From assembly GCF_000953635.1 (NCBI RefSeq), contig NZ_LN614830.1:1045001-1109000 (forward strand): DNA of 64,000 nt. Direction: 5' to 3'. The position numbers and the translations under genes were made by a program. Each line of letters begins with the position of its first letter. Position 1 is the first letter of the stretch. The notes below the pieces were generated by a model. It was not told the DNA's origin. It did no database searches and saw only the letters and a program-made list of their open reading frames with translations. Positions 47,489 to 56,873 of this stretch are shown here, piece by piece. This DNA comes from Legionella micdadei. Lineage in GTDB: Bacteria > Pseudomonadota > Gammaproteobacteria > Legionellales > Legionellaceae.

Positions 47489-48394
47489 TTACCGGCTTAC
47501 ATACTTGCTAATTAACTCCTGGGCAGCTTGTTCAGCCTGTTGGTGTTTATCAGATGGAATTGAAGTGTAAGCATCATTTTTAGCATTCTGATAATCCTTA
47601 TTATTAGGTACAGCAGCGGAAGCAGCAGAAAACCAGGCGTAAGCTTGAATATTATCTCGAGGTACGCCTAAACCATCTTTATACAGGTGACCAATGTTAT
47701 ACAATGCAAAAGTATTCCCACCCCTGGCAGCCTTAAGATACCAATTCATTGCTTGTTTATAATCCTGGGCAACCCCTTCGCCATGGTCATAAGCATAGCC
47801 GACTAAGTCTTGTCCCATAGGGGAGCCTAAATCTGCGGCTTGTTGATACCATTTTAATGCTTGAGAGTAATCGCGTGCAACGCCATTGCCATTATAGTAA
47901 AAATTTCCTAGGGAGATCATTGAAGCAGTATTGCCCTGATTAGCCGCTTTGGTATACCAAATTGCTGCTTTTGCATAATCTTGTTCTATGCCTTCTCCTT
48001 TTTCATAAGCATAACCTAAATATTCCTGTGCTTTCGCTGATCCTTGTTCTGCTGCTTTCTGATACCATTTCACCGCACGTGCATAATCTTTAGGGACACC
48101 AGTACCATCATAATAAAGGTCTCCTACTGCAACCATTGCTGGTACATTTCCTTGATTTGCAGCGCGTTCATACCATTTAGCCGCTTCAGTTGGGTCCCTA
48201 CTAACTCCACTTAAGCCCTGGCCATACATGATACCAAGATTATATTGTGCTTCTGAATTGCCCTGATTAGCTAAAGGTTGGCAACTTGATAAGTCTGAAC
48301 AGATGTCATAAGGTAAGGCTAGACTCAGTGTGGGTAGCGTTAAACTGGTTCCTAAAATTAACGCCTTAACTAGAATGGTAGTATCTTTGTCCAT
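47489..48394 (-). CDS. Sel1-like repeat protein, secreted
   Basis: A 301-aa protein with a Sec signal peptide (core LVKALILGTSLTLPTLSLA) and six Sel1/TPR-like repeats of about 36 residues, each with the pattern AQYNLGxxYxxGxGVxxDYxxAxxWYxKAAxQGN. Legionella uses such proteins (LpnE, EnhC) as envelope or secreted host-interaction and peptidoglycan-related factors; family membership, not that role, is what the sequence shows. The C-terminal helix after residue 265 lacks the repeat. Confidence 0.85.
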   Translation of the reverse strand: MDKDTTILVKALILGTSLTLPTLSLALPYDICSDLSSCQPLANQGNSEAQYNLGIMYGQGLSGVSRDPTEAAKWYERAANQGNVPAMVAVGDLYYDGTGVPKDYARAVKWYQKAAEQGSAKAQEYLGYAYEKGEGIEQDYAKAAIWYTKAANQGNTASMISLGNFYYNGNGVARDYSQALKWYQQAADLGSPMGQDLVGYAYDHGEGVAQDYKQAMNWYLKAARGGNTFALYNIGHLYKDGLGVPRDNIQAYAWFSAASAAVPNNKDYQNAKNDAYTSIPSDKHQQAEQAAQELISKYVSR

Positions 48395-48486
48395 AACGAT
48401 ATCCTAGCTAGAGAGGTACTGAAATTATAGACTATTTAATCCAGTTTTGTTTGGTTTTCGATTGAGATGTAATTATTCAAATTGCC

Positions 48487-51400
48487 TTATTGAGGGGAGT
48501 GTTTAATTGTGACTTGATTTTTTGAGAGGGCTGGAATCTTTTTTCCAGGTACGATGAGCCCAACAAGATTGAGTGGATCAACAGCGGAAAAGTCAAACGA
48601 GTCTTCTTGAACCTGTTTTCCCTTAAATGCGCGTAGTGACTCTACTGCGTAGGGTAAGGCAAATTGCTCGCCAGCAAAACCGCTCACAAAACGGCCACCT
48701 CGGATTTCTCCTTTAGCTTCCATACGTCGAAATGCGGTGAGTAAATCTCGCCAACTTGGGGCAATTTTTTCCTTAACCAGAAGCTCACGGAAGCAAACGC
48801 CATATCTTTTGAGCAGCATGGTACAGATTGCTTCAATAGATGGAGTTGGGCTAGCTGATTTTTTTGCTTTGAGTAAAGACCAACGTCCGGCAGCTGGCCG
48901 GTGGTTGAGACGATGGCCCCGTCTGCCTGAACGTCGATGAGGATCAATGAGTGCGCGTAGATTATCAAAAGCATCGGCAGTAATTAGACCTGCTGCAACC
49001 AACTCCCATAACCCAATCTCAACTTGGGTTTTGAGATCACCCACTCCTTCCACAATATCAATAAAAAATGATGCACCATTTTCCTTTAAGAAGCGGTAAA
49101 TAGATTGTGCCGTATGACTTAAAACTTGCAAATCACTTGGGTTAACTTGAGGTATGCCAGCCATCCAAGCCGCGTCTTCGCGTACAAAAAAAGTAATGGG
49201 TGTAACACTGGTTGGCAGAATCCGTTTGAATTGAGCCTCTTCGTCTAAGGTGACAGACATTGCTGGATGTGGGGAGACACGACCCCAGCCAATGACCCCA
49301 GTGAAACAAAGATGATCCAGCCAATCCTTATCGTAATCTTTAATGCGTTTTGCAAAGATTAATTTCTCCCAGGCATTCGCCGGAATTTCGAACCCTTGCA
49401 ATTGCTTAATTACCTCCAGCAGACCGTGTTCACCTCGTAATTGTGAGCCAGGAGCGAGATGTTGCCAGGTGAATAACCAATTCATGAATTGAGTCGCAGT
49501 AACTGGTTCTATTTCCCTTCGAAGAATGCCCAGGGTTAGGGCATGAATTCGGGCTAATAATCGGCGATCACACCATTCAAGTTGGTTAGTGGCCCTAAAG
49601 TGGCCTCTTAGGATTAATCCTGTGGACTCTAATTTTAAAAGAGTTTTTTCTACTTCGCTGGCATCAAGCCTTAAAATTTCAACCAGTTCATCTTTTGTTA
49701 CAGGCCCAAGGTATTGCAGCCATCCACGGATCATTTCGATGATTGCTTCTTCTGGTTTAAGCTCTTCCTGTTTTAAGGGTTTAAGCTGATGATGGACTAT
49801 CGCTTTGGGGTAAATACTTTGGAAAGCCTGTACTTTCTCTGTTGCTAGCCAAAAAAAATGATGATCGGCAGAGGCTTTCCCAGCACGCCCTTGTGCGCTG
49901 AGTTCAGCGAAGAAACTATCCCAAGAAGGAAGGGATTTTTGGTGATCGTTTAAATGAATGTCAGTCGGTAGGGCAATTAGGGTTTGTAAAACATCATGTA
50001 ATTCATCTGCATTACGGATATCTGGCCATGCTTGTTGTTGCACATCCATGATTGCCGCTGGGTTTAATTGGCCAATTTCCTTAAGCAGGGATTCTGGTAA
50101 TATTCTACGCATCTCAACCGCTCTCGCCCTCCGTTCTTCCAAAGGGGCATCATCAAGGAACGCATAAGGGTTCGCGTTTAATATTTCATGTGAGAATACA
50201 GAGGGGGTAGGACTATCAACTGCCAAGCATTGAATTTTTCCTTCCACAATCTGATTTAAAATTTTAATCAGTCCTTCGATATCGAGTGCTTCGGTTAGGC
50301 AGTCTTTGATTGTTTCGTTAATAAGGGGATGATTAGGAAGCACGATATCTTGTCCCGCCAAATTATCCTGACAAGCTGCGGCATCAGGAAATACCGCAGC
50401 TAAAAGATCATCAGCAAGCATACGCAAAATGTGGGGAGGAACTTTTCGTCCGCCGCGAAAACGCACGATTGCTAATGCACGCAACGCATCCCAGCGCCAT
50501 CGGGTGGTAAAAATCGGCGATTGCAAGACAGCCTGGGTTAAAACATGGCGCAGGGAATTCGGGTGCAAGAAATGAAAGACATCAGCCAGAGGAAAACTGT
50601 GTTGTTCAGCGAGAGAGATCGCGATACCATTATCGGTTGCCGCCGCTTGGAGCTCAAAATTAAAAGAACGGCAAAACCGTTTTCTTAATGCAAGCCCCCA
50701 TGCTTTATTAATTCGTGCCCCAAAAGGCGAGTGAATGACGAGCTGCATGCCCCCGGATTCGTCAAAAAAACGTTCCGCAATGATTGTTTCTTGTGTCGGA
50801 ACATTGCCTAAAATAGCTGTGCCTGTTTGAATATAGTTAAGGATTTGTTGGGCGCCATGATCATCCAGACCACAGTGGGTGACTAGCCAGTCTTGAACAT
50901 TATGAGGGATCTTCTTGAGGTTACTGCCAAGAGCCGGGAGATCCCTCACTACGCTCGGGATGACAGGTTTGTCAGGGTCACATAACATCTTCTGAACTCG
51001 GTTACGCAGATTAGATACCTGCACGGAAAGCTCATCCGTTCTTGAAGGGGCTTCGCCAAGCCAGAAGGGAACACTCGGCGGAGCGCCATGCGCATCCTCA
51101 ACGAAAACCCGGCCTTTTGCGCTCTCGATACGTTTTATTTGCCACGAAGTATTACCAAGTAAAATAATGTCCCCACGGTTACTCTCGATAGCAAAATCTT
51201 CATCAAGTGTGCCCACCACAACACCAGTTGACTCGGTGATGACCGTAAATAAACTGTTATCGGGTATGGCGCCACCACTGGTGATGGCGGCTAAACGGCT
51301 GCCTCGACGAGCTTTCACTACCCCGTTAACTTGATCCCGAAACAGATAGGCGCCATACCGTCCTCGAGAACCTGCAATTCCGTCCGATAACATTTGTAAT

Positions 51401-52755
51401 AAAGCGGTGAATGTTTGATGCGATAAATTTCTATAGGGATAACTCTTTCGGATTAAATTGAATAATTGCTCTTCAGACCAGTCATTAGTTGCGCAACTTG
51501 CAACAATTTGCTGGGCTAAAATATCCAGTGGCTCTTCTGGGATAATTAATCGATCAAGATCCCCTGTGCGGATCGCATAGACAAGGGCGGCACATTCGAG
51601 TAATTCGTCGCAGGTTGTGGCAAAAAAAATGCCTCTGGAAATGGCGCCACGCCAGTGGCCTGCCCGGCCAATACGCTGTAAGGCAATGGCAATCGAGCGA
51701 GGGGAACCAAGTTGGCAGACTAAATCGACTGTGCCGATATCAATCCCTAATTCCAAAGAGGCTGTGGCGACAAGGACTTGTAATTTGCCCGTTTTCAATT
51801 GAGTTTCTGCAGCTAGACGTAATTTGCGTGATAAACTGCCATGATGGGCTGCCACCTTCTCCTTGTCTAACCGTTCTGATAGATGGTGGGCTGCACGCTC
51901 AGCTAAGCGCCTTGTGTTAGCAAACACTAAAGTGGAGCGATTTTGACGGGCTAATTCAGCAATGCGATCATAAATCTGATCCCACATTTCATTCGTGGCC
52001 ACAGCTCCTAATTCGGTTTCAGGTGTTTCGACCTTAAGTTCTAAGTGTCGATTATGACGAATATTCACAATTACCGGACGTGGGCCGCCTATGCCTGCTA
52101 GAAAGTCAGCAACAAGCTCAAGTGGTTTTTGAGTTGCGGATAAGCCGATTCGTACCGGTTTTTGAAGGGTAAATGCTTCGAGCCGCTCCAGCGAGAGCGA
52201 TAAGTGTGAGCCGCGTTTGTTATTGGCGAGTGCATGAATTTCATCCACAATAACTGTCTTAATATCTTTAAGAATGGTGCGGCTTTTTTCAGCTGTTAGT
52301 AACAAATAAAACGATTCGGGTGTGGTCACGAGAATATGAGGCGGTTTTTTTAACATCGCTTGTCTGTCTTTAGCCAGTGTATCTCCCGTTCTTACTGCAA
52401 CTTGGATTTCTTTCATATGCAAACCGCGTTCATTGGCTAAAGCTTGAATTTCCTCGAGTGGTTCGAGCAAGTTTTTTTGAATGTCGTTCGTTAAGGCTTT
52501 TAGCGGTGAAATGTAGATGACACTGGTTTGATCAGCTAAATCGGTCAATGATTGTCTTACTAATTGATCAATACAAATCAAAAAAGCTGCAAACGTCTTT
52601 CCTGAACCTGTAGGGGCAGAAATGAGTGTGGTGAAGCCTGCCAAAATAGATGGCCATCCTTGTTCTTGTGGTTCAGTTGGGGAATTGTATTTGTTAATAA
52701 ACCAATCACGAACGAGAGGATGCGCCCAGGCTAAACTGTTGGGAATAGAAATCAT
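48487..52755 (-). CDS. lhr: Lhr-like ATP-dependent helicase
   Basis: A 1422-aa superfamily II helicase of the Lhr (large helicase-related) type. Motifs in order are Walker A SAPTGSGKT (about residue 45), DEIH box VIVDEIHAL (near residue 170), LSATQKPLE, TLVFANTRR, HHGSLSRKLR, and the motif VI LQRIGRAGH (near residue 365). A Lhr-specific winged-helix and beta-barrel region follows, then a long C-terminal extension (GWLQYLGPVTKDELVEIL, GWGRVSPHP). Its role in DNA repair is inferred from the family. A dispersed palindromic repeat is inserted in frame near residues 596-607. Confidence 0.88.
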   Translation of the reverse strand: MISIPNSLAWAHPLVRDWFINKYNSPTEPQEQGWPSILAGFTTLISAPTGSGKTFAAFLICIDQLVRQSLTDLADQTSVIYISPLKALTNDIQKNLLEPLEEIQALANERGLHMKEIQVAVRTGDTLAKDRQAMLKKPPHILVTTPESFYLLLTAEKSRTILKDIKTVIVDEIHALANNKRGSHLSLSLERLEAFTLQKPVRIGLSATQKPLELVADFLAGIGGPRPVIVNIRHNRHLELKVETPETELGAVATNEMWDQIYDRIAELARQNRSTLVFANTRRLAERAAHHLSERLDKEKVAAHHGSLSRKLRLAAETQLKTGKLQVLVATASLELGIDIGTVDLVCQLGSPRSIAIALQRIGRAGHWRGAISRGIFFATTCDELLECAALVYAIRTGDLDRLIIPEEPLDILAQQIVASCATNDWSEEQLFNLIRKSYPYRNLSHQTFTALLQMLSDGIAGSRGRYGAYLFRDQVNGVVKARRGSRLAAITSGGAIPDNSLFTVITESTGVVVGTLDEDFAIESNRGDIILLGNTSWQIKRIESAKGRVFVEDAHGAPPSVPFWLGEAPSRTDELSVQVSNLRNRVQKMLCDPDKPVIPSVVRDLPALGSNLKKIPHNVQDWLVTHCGLDDHGAQQILNYIQTGTAILGNVPTQETIIAERFFDESGGMQLVIHSPFGARINKAWGLALRKRFCRSFNFELQAAATDNGIAISLAEQHSFPLADVFHFLHPNSLRHVLTQAVLQSPIFTTRWRWDALRALAIVRFRGGRKVPPHILRMLADDLLAAVFPDAAACQDNLAGQDIVLPNHPLINETIKDCLTEALDIEGLIKILNQIVEGKIQCLAVDSPTPSVFSHEILNANPYAFLDDAPLEERRARAVEMRRILPESLLKEIGQLNPAAIMDVQQQAWPDIRNADELHDVLQTLIALPTDIHLNDHQKSLPSWDSFFAELSAQGRAGKASADHHFFWLATEKVQAFQSIYPKAIVHHQLKPLKQEELKPEEAIIEMIRGWLQYLGPVTKDELVEILRLDASEVEKTLLKLESTGLILRGHFRATNQLEWCDRRLLARIHALTLGILRREIEPVTATQFMNWLFTWQHLAPGSQLRGEHGLLEVIKQLQGFEIPANAWEKLIFAKRIKDYDKDWLDHLCFTGVIGWGRVSPHPAMSVTLDEEAQFKRILPTSVTPITFFVREDAAWMAGIPQVNPSDLQVLSHTAQSIYRFLKENGASFFIDIVEGVGDLKTQVEIGLWELVAAGLITADAFDNLRALIDPHRRSGRRGHRLNHRPAAGRWSLLKAKKSASPTPSIEAICTMLLKRYGVCFRELLVKEKIAPSWRDLLTAFRRMEAKGEIRGGRFVSGFAGEQFALPYAVESLRAFKGKQVQEDSFDFSAVDPLNLVGLIVPGKKIPALSKNQVTIKHSPQ
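50936..50968. repeat. Palindromic dispersed repeat inside the helicase gene
   Basis: The bases read ATCCC-TCACTACGCTC-GGGAT flanked by GGGAG and GACAGG, a pattern seen as REP-like elements across proteobacteria. Here it is in frame and yields the peptide PVIPSVVRDLPALG in the linker after the helicase core. Identification is by pattern memory. Confidence 0.55.
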
Positions 52756-53006
52756 ACCTAAATTATACGCGAATTATAGCCCTTAAAAAGGACTATTCTA
52801 AAGATTTTCCGCTAGTGCAGGACAAAAACCCAAACACTACTTTTTCCTCCAAGATTAACGTTCCCGGTTACCCAGTGTTTTTGCATAAATGCCTGACCTT
52901 TTTTCCTCCGCATGAGATATAAACCGAGAAGGTTGTTATTTTTATCTGCTTTATATTTTTGCCCTGTATAAAGGATTTTGCAATGGTCGAGAGAAAAGAC
53001 TTTGCC
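52756..53006. other. Intergenic region between pelG and lhr
   Basis: No gene on either strand; only AT-rich sequence with scattered T runs. It contains the end of the pel operon transcript and the promoter side of lhr. No clear terminator hairpin was found for pelG. Confidence 0.4.
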
Positions 53007-54380
53007 TTAATCTGCCATCATAAAGGTATAATATTCAAGGTCTTTAAAATCTTTGTTTATGAAAATCAACGCAAAAGCAATGGATAACAGCACACTAAAA
53101 CCATAACCATATCCAAAATAGTAAGGGCCAGCATGGAGTGTAATGAGGGTGAAGAGGCAATTGCTTACAGCAAAAAGAATGCTTACGTAAAGGGCGTGAA
53201 GGTATTGTGTCAAGTAATATAAAATATTTAACAAACCCCACAAAATGACATTTAGGCCAACCGCAATAAGAAGAATAAATAATAGATTTAAATAGATAGG
53301 AAGAATTTGCAGTACTGAAAAAAGAAAACATGCCAATAAAAGCATGATAATAATCATGGTTGTTTGCGTTTTAAATAAACTAAGGACGGCCCCTCGACCT
53401 GCCAATACCAACTCATCCCGAATTGCATTGATTTCATCCAAGGTTTTATGTTGAAAAATGGTTTGCATAAAACTCGGATACTTCAATGCAAAATTTGCTT
53501 CAATTTGAAGTAAAAATACCGAAGAGGCGGGAATGGTTGATATGTAGGCTATAAACAAAGGTAAATCGTAAAGAGGGGATAAACGCAAAGGGGGGAATAT
53601 CAGAAATCCGGTGTCACTGTTAAACCAGAAAAGATATTTATCAACCCAAAATCCGATCGCATAGAAAAAATTGGAGAATACTAAGGTGAAATAAAAGTTC
53701 TCTTTTTTCAAAAAATCAAATTTAATGCATTCATTGGTAGGGTAATAATCTAAAATCGCATACAGCAAGAAGAAGAGTAGGATAATTTGTGCCAATAAAA
53801 ATTCTAATAGGAGAAAGCGGATATCAGGTCTTCCCCATAATAAATGCACAACTATCATCACGTAATAACCTATAGCAAATCCCCAAATAATAAGGCGATA
53901 GGCTTTAATTCCAGTTAACACGACGACAGACATCCAAATCATGCATAAAATAATAAAATTAGATATGAGCAGTAATTTGAGAATCAGGCTATGCTCAGAA
54001 AAAAAATAAAATACTACGGGTATCGAAAAAAAAATGCTGATGATAAGTTGCAATAAGAGAATACCAATAAAATTAGGGCTTACTTGTTTAAAGTCCCGGG
54101 AAAATAGTTGATCATTCATAAAGCGGGTAAAAGTATATTGCAATAAAGCACTAACTATCATGCTGCTTGATAACAAATAAGTCACTACTGAAAGAAATTG
54201 GTAACCAATTAGATAATTAAGCGTCGAAAATAGGGTAAAAAAGCAAACAATCCCTAAACTAACGACAATGAATAAGCCTGGCCCTGAAACCATCATTGTT
54301 GTTAAGGTATAGGCCCGCATCAAACTTTGGTACGAACCCTGTTTCCATAATCTTAATAAATCAAATCCTATTCCGGCCAT
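53007..54380 (-). CDS. pelG: Pel polysaccharide flippase-like membrane protein PelG
   Basis: A 457-aa polytopic membrane protein with about twelve hydrophobic segments, of the PelG family related to MATE/Wzx flippases. The N-terminus MAGIGFDLLRLWKQGSY is family-like, as is SGPGLFIVVSLG for the first helix. It would export the Pel chain across the inner membrane with PelD, PelE and PelF. It overlaps pelF by 20 nt. It ends the operon; the next gene (lhr) is unrelated. Confidence 0.88.
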   Translation of the reverse strand: MAGIGFDLLRLWKQGSYQSLMRAYTLTTMMVSGPGLFIVVSLGIVCFFTLFSTLNYLIGYQFLSVVTYLLSSSMIVSALLQYTFTRFMNDQLFSRDFKQVSPNFIGILLLQLIISIFFSIPVVFYFFSEHSLILKLLLISNFIILCMIWMSVVVLTGIKAYRLIIWGFAIGYYVMIVVHLLWGRPDIRFLLLEFLLAQIILLFFLLYAILDYYPTNECIKFDFLKKENFYFTLVFSNFFYAIGFWVDKYLFWFNSDTGFLIFPPLRLSPLYDLPLFIAYISTIPASSVFLLQIEANFALKYPSFMQTIFQHKTLDEINAIRDELVLAGRGAVLSLFKTQTTMIIIMLLLACFLFSVLQILPIYLNLLFILLIAVGLNVILWGLLNILYYLTQYLHALYVSILFAVSNCLFTLITLHAGPYYFGYGYGFSVLLSIAFALIFINKDFKDLEYYTFMMAD

Positions 54381-55887
54381 GGGAGAGCGCTTCTTCGTAG
54401 ATTAATGTGTAGTTTTCTATTAATTTTTCCATACTATAGTATTTTCTAATTCTTTCTAGTGCTGCTTTTTGGGCGCTGTTCCATGCGGTTTCGTTAGTCA
54501 ATAACTCGAAGGTACCATCGCATAGGCCTTCTGCATCACCAAGATTTGCCAATCGTCCAGCTAAACCAAGCGCTTGATCTTCAGCGCTTTTGCCCTCAAT
54601 TAACTCCCGGCAACCGCCAACGTCAGTTGTCACAACAGGAATGCCGACAGCAAAACTTTCCAAGATAACGAAGGGTGAACCCTCTGTAATAGAGGTTAGC
54701 ATCAATAAATCGATGGTAGGAAAGATTTGCATTACATTTTGTTCGCCTAAAAATTCAAATTTTTCTTCTAACCCAAGCATTTCAATTAAATTTTTACAGT
54801 TTGCAACATACTCTTCATCAATCTGGGTTGAACCAACAATACACGCCTTTGCATTGGGTAATTTAATGAAGAGCAACGCACAAGCCCGAATAAAGGTTTT
54901 AACATCTTTAACAGGCACAACACGTCCCATAAAAGCAATAACGGGGTTTTCCTTATTAAGCTTTTTGCCGAGGAATGGATAAAGATTAAAGTCGACACCA
55001 TACGGAATAATCCGGGTTCTTTCGGGTTGTGCTCCATCCCTGATTTGGCGCTCCCTGTACTCTTCAAATAAGCTAATAATAGGGTTGGCGGCGCGATAAG
55101 AAACTTTTGCTAAGATGGTAAAAAAATGGGTCCAAACATCAATCAAGCCTCGGCGTTTATTTAAGGATTTATTCTCCTGAACAATGTGTTCGAAAAAATA
55201 ATAGCCCATCAATTCAATCCATCGTTCTTTAGTGTAAATGCCGTGCTCTGTAATAATGTAGGGGAGGTTATACTTCCTTTGTAATAAAGCGCCTAAAAAA
55301 CCGGCGTAGCCTGTTGAAGCGCTGTGTAAAATTTTCACTTTAGGGATATCATCAATAATTTTTGCTAAGGTCCAAAAGGGATGGTGTAAATTTCTTATCC
55401 CCCAAAAATAATCAAAAAAGGACTGTTCGGAGTATTTCTCATGATAGCGTTTGACTAATAATTCCCAAGCTCCCTTTGAACGTAAGAATAACCCACGGTT
55501 AATGTAGTCTTTATTTTTTAGTAGTTCGAATAATTCAGGCATCGTATCAGAATTATCGGTGATGAAGGTTTCAAATTTTTTATGCATCTCCTCAATTTTT
55601 TCCTTAATCTCCTGAGGAATATCTTGGGTTGTGAATTTCGGTGATTCATGAATATCAAAGAGGTAGTGGGCTTGTAAGTGAACAACGTTATCAAAAAGAG
55701 GACTATGAAAACCCGAATAATCCTCTTCGCGTGTGCCTAAAAAAATAATAGCAAAACGATATTCGGGTAAGACACGAATTAATTCACTGACCCAGTGAGT
55801 TACACCGCCGCCGACAAAGGGATAAGTACCTTCAAGGATCAAGCAAATATCAGCTTCTTGTGCAGTGGGGAAGTATAAATGCTTCAT
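54361..55887 (-). CDS. pelF: Pel polysaccharide glycosyltransferase PelF
   Basis: A 508-aa GT4 glycosyltransferase that polymerises Pel from UDP-activated amino sugars. The N-terminal Rossmann domain has EGTYPFVGGGVTHWVSELI. The C-terminal domain has VAFMGRVVPVKDVKTFI-like IAFMGRVV, and the EX7E motif TEGSPFVILESF then TTDVGG. The ATG at 55887 overlaps the pelE stop as ATGA; an upstream TTG is less likely. It is cytosolic, docked on PelD-PelE-PelG. Confidence 0.92.
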   Translation of the reverse strand: MKHLYFPTAQEADICLILEGTYPFVGGGVTHWVSELIRVLPEYRFAIIFLGTREEDYSGFHSPLFDNVVHLQAHYLFDIHESPKFTTQDIPQEIKEKIEEMHKKFETFITDNSDTMPELFELLKNKDYINRGLFLRSKGAWELLVKRYHEKYSEQSFFDYFWGIRNLHHPFWTLAKIIDDIPKVKILHSASTGYAGFLGALLQRKYNLPYIITEHGIYTKERWIELMGYYFFEHIVQENKSLNKRRGLIDVWTHFFTILAKVSYRAANPIISLFEEYRERQIRDGAQPERTRIIPYGVDFNLYPFLGKKLNKENPVIAFMGRVVPVKDVKTFIRACALLFIKLPNAKACIVGSTQIDEEYVANCKNLIEMLGLEEKFEFLGEQNVMQIFPTIDLLMLTSITEGSPFVILESFAVGIPVVTTDVGGCRELIEGKSAEDQALGLAGRLANLGDAEGLCDGTFELLTNETAWNSAQKAALERIRKYYSMEKLIENYTLIYEEALSHGRNRI

Positions 55888-56873
55888 GTGAGGTCCCAAA
55901 ATTTTTTAACCGGAGCAACAAGTGGCACATCGAGGAGGGTTTCTAAATTCAAACATTCCTTTGTTGCAACATAGTTGCGTTCTTTGTATTTAATTTCCGC
56001 CAGATAAGGTAATACCTGGGAGGGGGAAACATTAAATGAAATAGCCTTGGCAAAAGCTTCCTCTGCTTTCCTATACTGATGTATACGAGTATATATCTTG
56101 CCAAGTAAAGTCCATAAGACAGCATCCTCATGTAAATTCTCCAGCGCTGATAAGGTATAAGATAATGCTTTTTGTAAAATGGATGCTTCTAACTCTTGGA
56201 AAACCAAATTACTGTATACGAGCTCCCAATAGAGCATGGCCAAATTCTTCTCATATTTTGCATGTTTTTCTGAATCACTCTCAAAGTCCTGGTTTTTAAG
56301 GATCTGCAGTGTTTTTTTAATATCTTCTGTAATGATAGTCTCTTGTTGCTCTAAGATTTTAAAGGCCAATAAACGAATTTCATCACTATCATCGACCAGC
56401 AGTTCATACATGAATTTATTAATATCAGAGAACTTTTCCTGACCTATTGCAAACAAAGCACCAGTCCGCTCAAGTGGATTATATTCATGATGCATCAGTT
56501 TTCTTAATGCTCCCCCCGCACCATATTTGAAATGAACTGGTTTCAGTTGGGTAATGTTTATAGCACTATCTAATATTTCTGCATGCTCATGAAATTTAGT
56601 GCGAAGCCGGTGAATGCTGATGATGATAAAAAGGCTAATCAAAATTCCCCCAAAGGGAACAAAACAAACTAATAAAAAAACAAATAAATAGAAAGGCCAG
56701 TCTATTTTTCTAAAGGCACCGCTTAGATATATTTGGGTTGTAAACGTAACAAGGCTGCTTACGATAAGATGGGATATCAAGGCGTTTCCGATCTTATTTT
56801 CAAGAAGTAAATGCGCAGCATTAAATTCAACTATCAGGCTAATGAGAAAAAATAATTGCGCAATTATGTTCAT
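55884..56873 (-). CDS. pelE: Pel synthase complex protein PelE
   Basis: A 329-aa protein with two or more N-terminal membrane helices (IIAQLFFLISLIVEF and FYLFVFLLVCFVPFGGILISLFIII) and a cytosolic part with HEAT/TPR-like helices ending in TPR motifs (AVLWTLLGKIYTRIHQYRKAEEAFAKAI). Known PelE has this layout and bridges PelD and PelF. Position between pelD and pelF, with 4-nt overlaps on both sides, supports the call. Confidence 0.85.
   Translation of the reverse strand: MNIIAQLFFLISLIVEFNAAHLLLENKIGNALISHLIVSSLVTFTTQIYLSGAFRKIDWPFYLFVFLLVCFVPFGGILISLFIIISIHRLRTKFHEHAEILDSAINITQLKPVHFKYGAGGALRKLMHHEYNPLERTGALFAIGQEKFSDINKFMYELLVDDSDEIRLLAFKILEQQETIITEDIKKTLQILKNQDFESDSEKHAKYEKNLAMLYWELVYSNLVFQELEASILQKALSYTLSALENLHEDAVLWTLLGKIYTRIHQYRKAEEAFAKAISFNVSPSQVLPYLAEIKYKERNYVATKECLNLETLLDVPLVAPVKKFWDLT

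Noticed and set aside
51615-51920. Plus-strand frames inside the lhr gene
   Set aside because: Antisense to conserved helicase motifs; no initiation signals.
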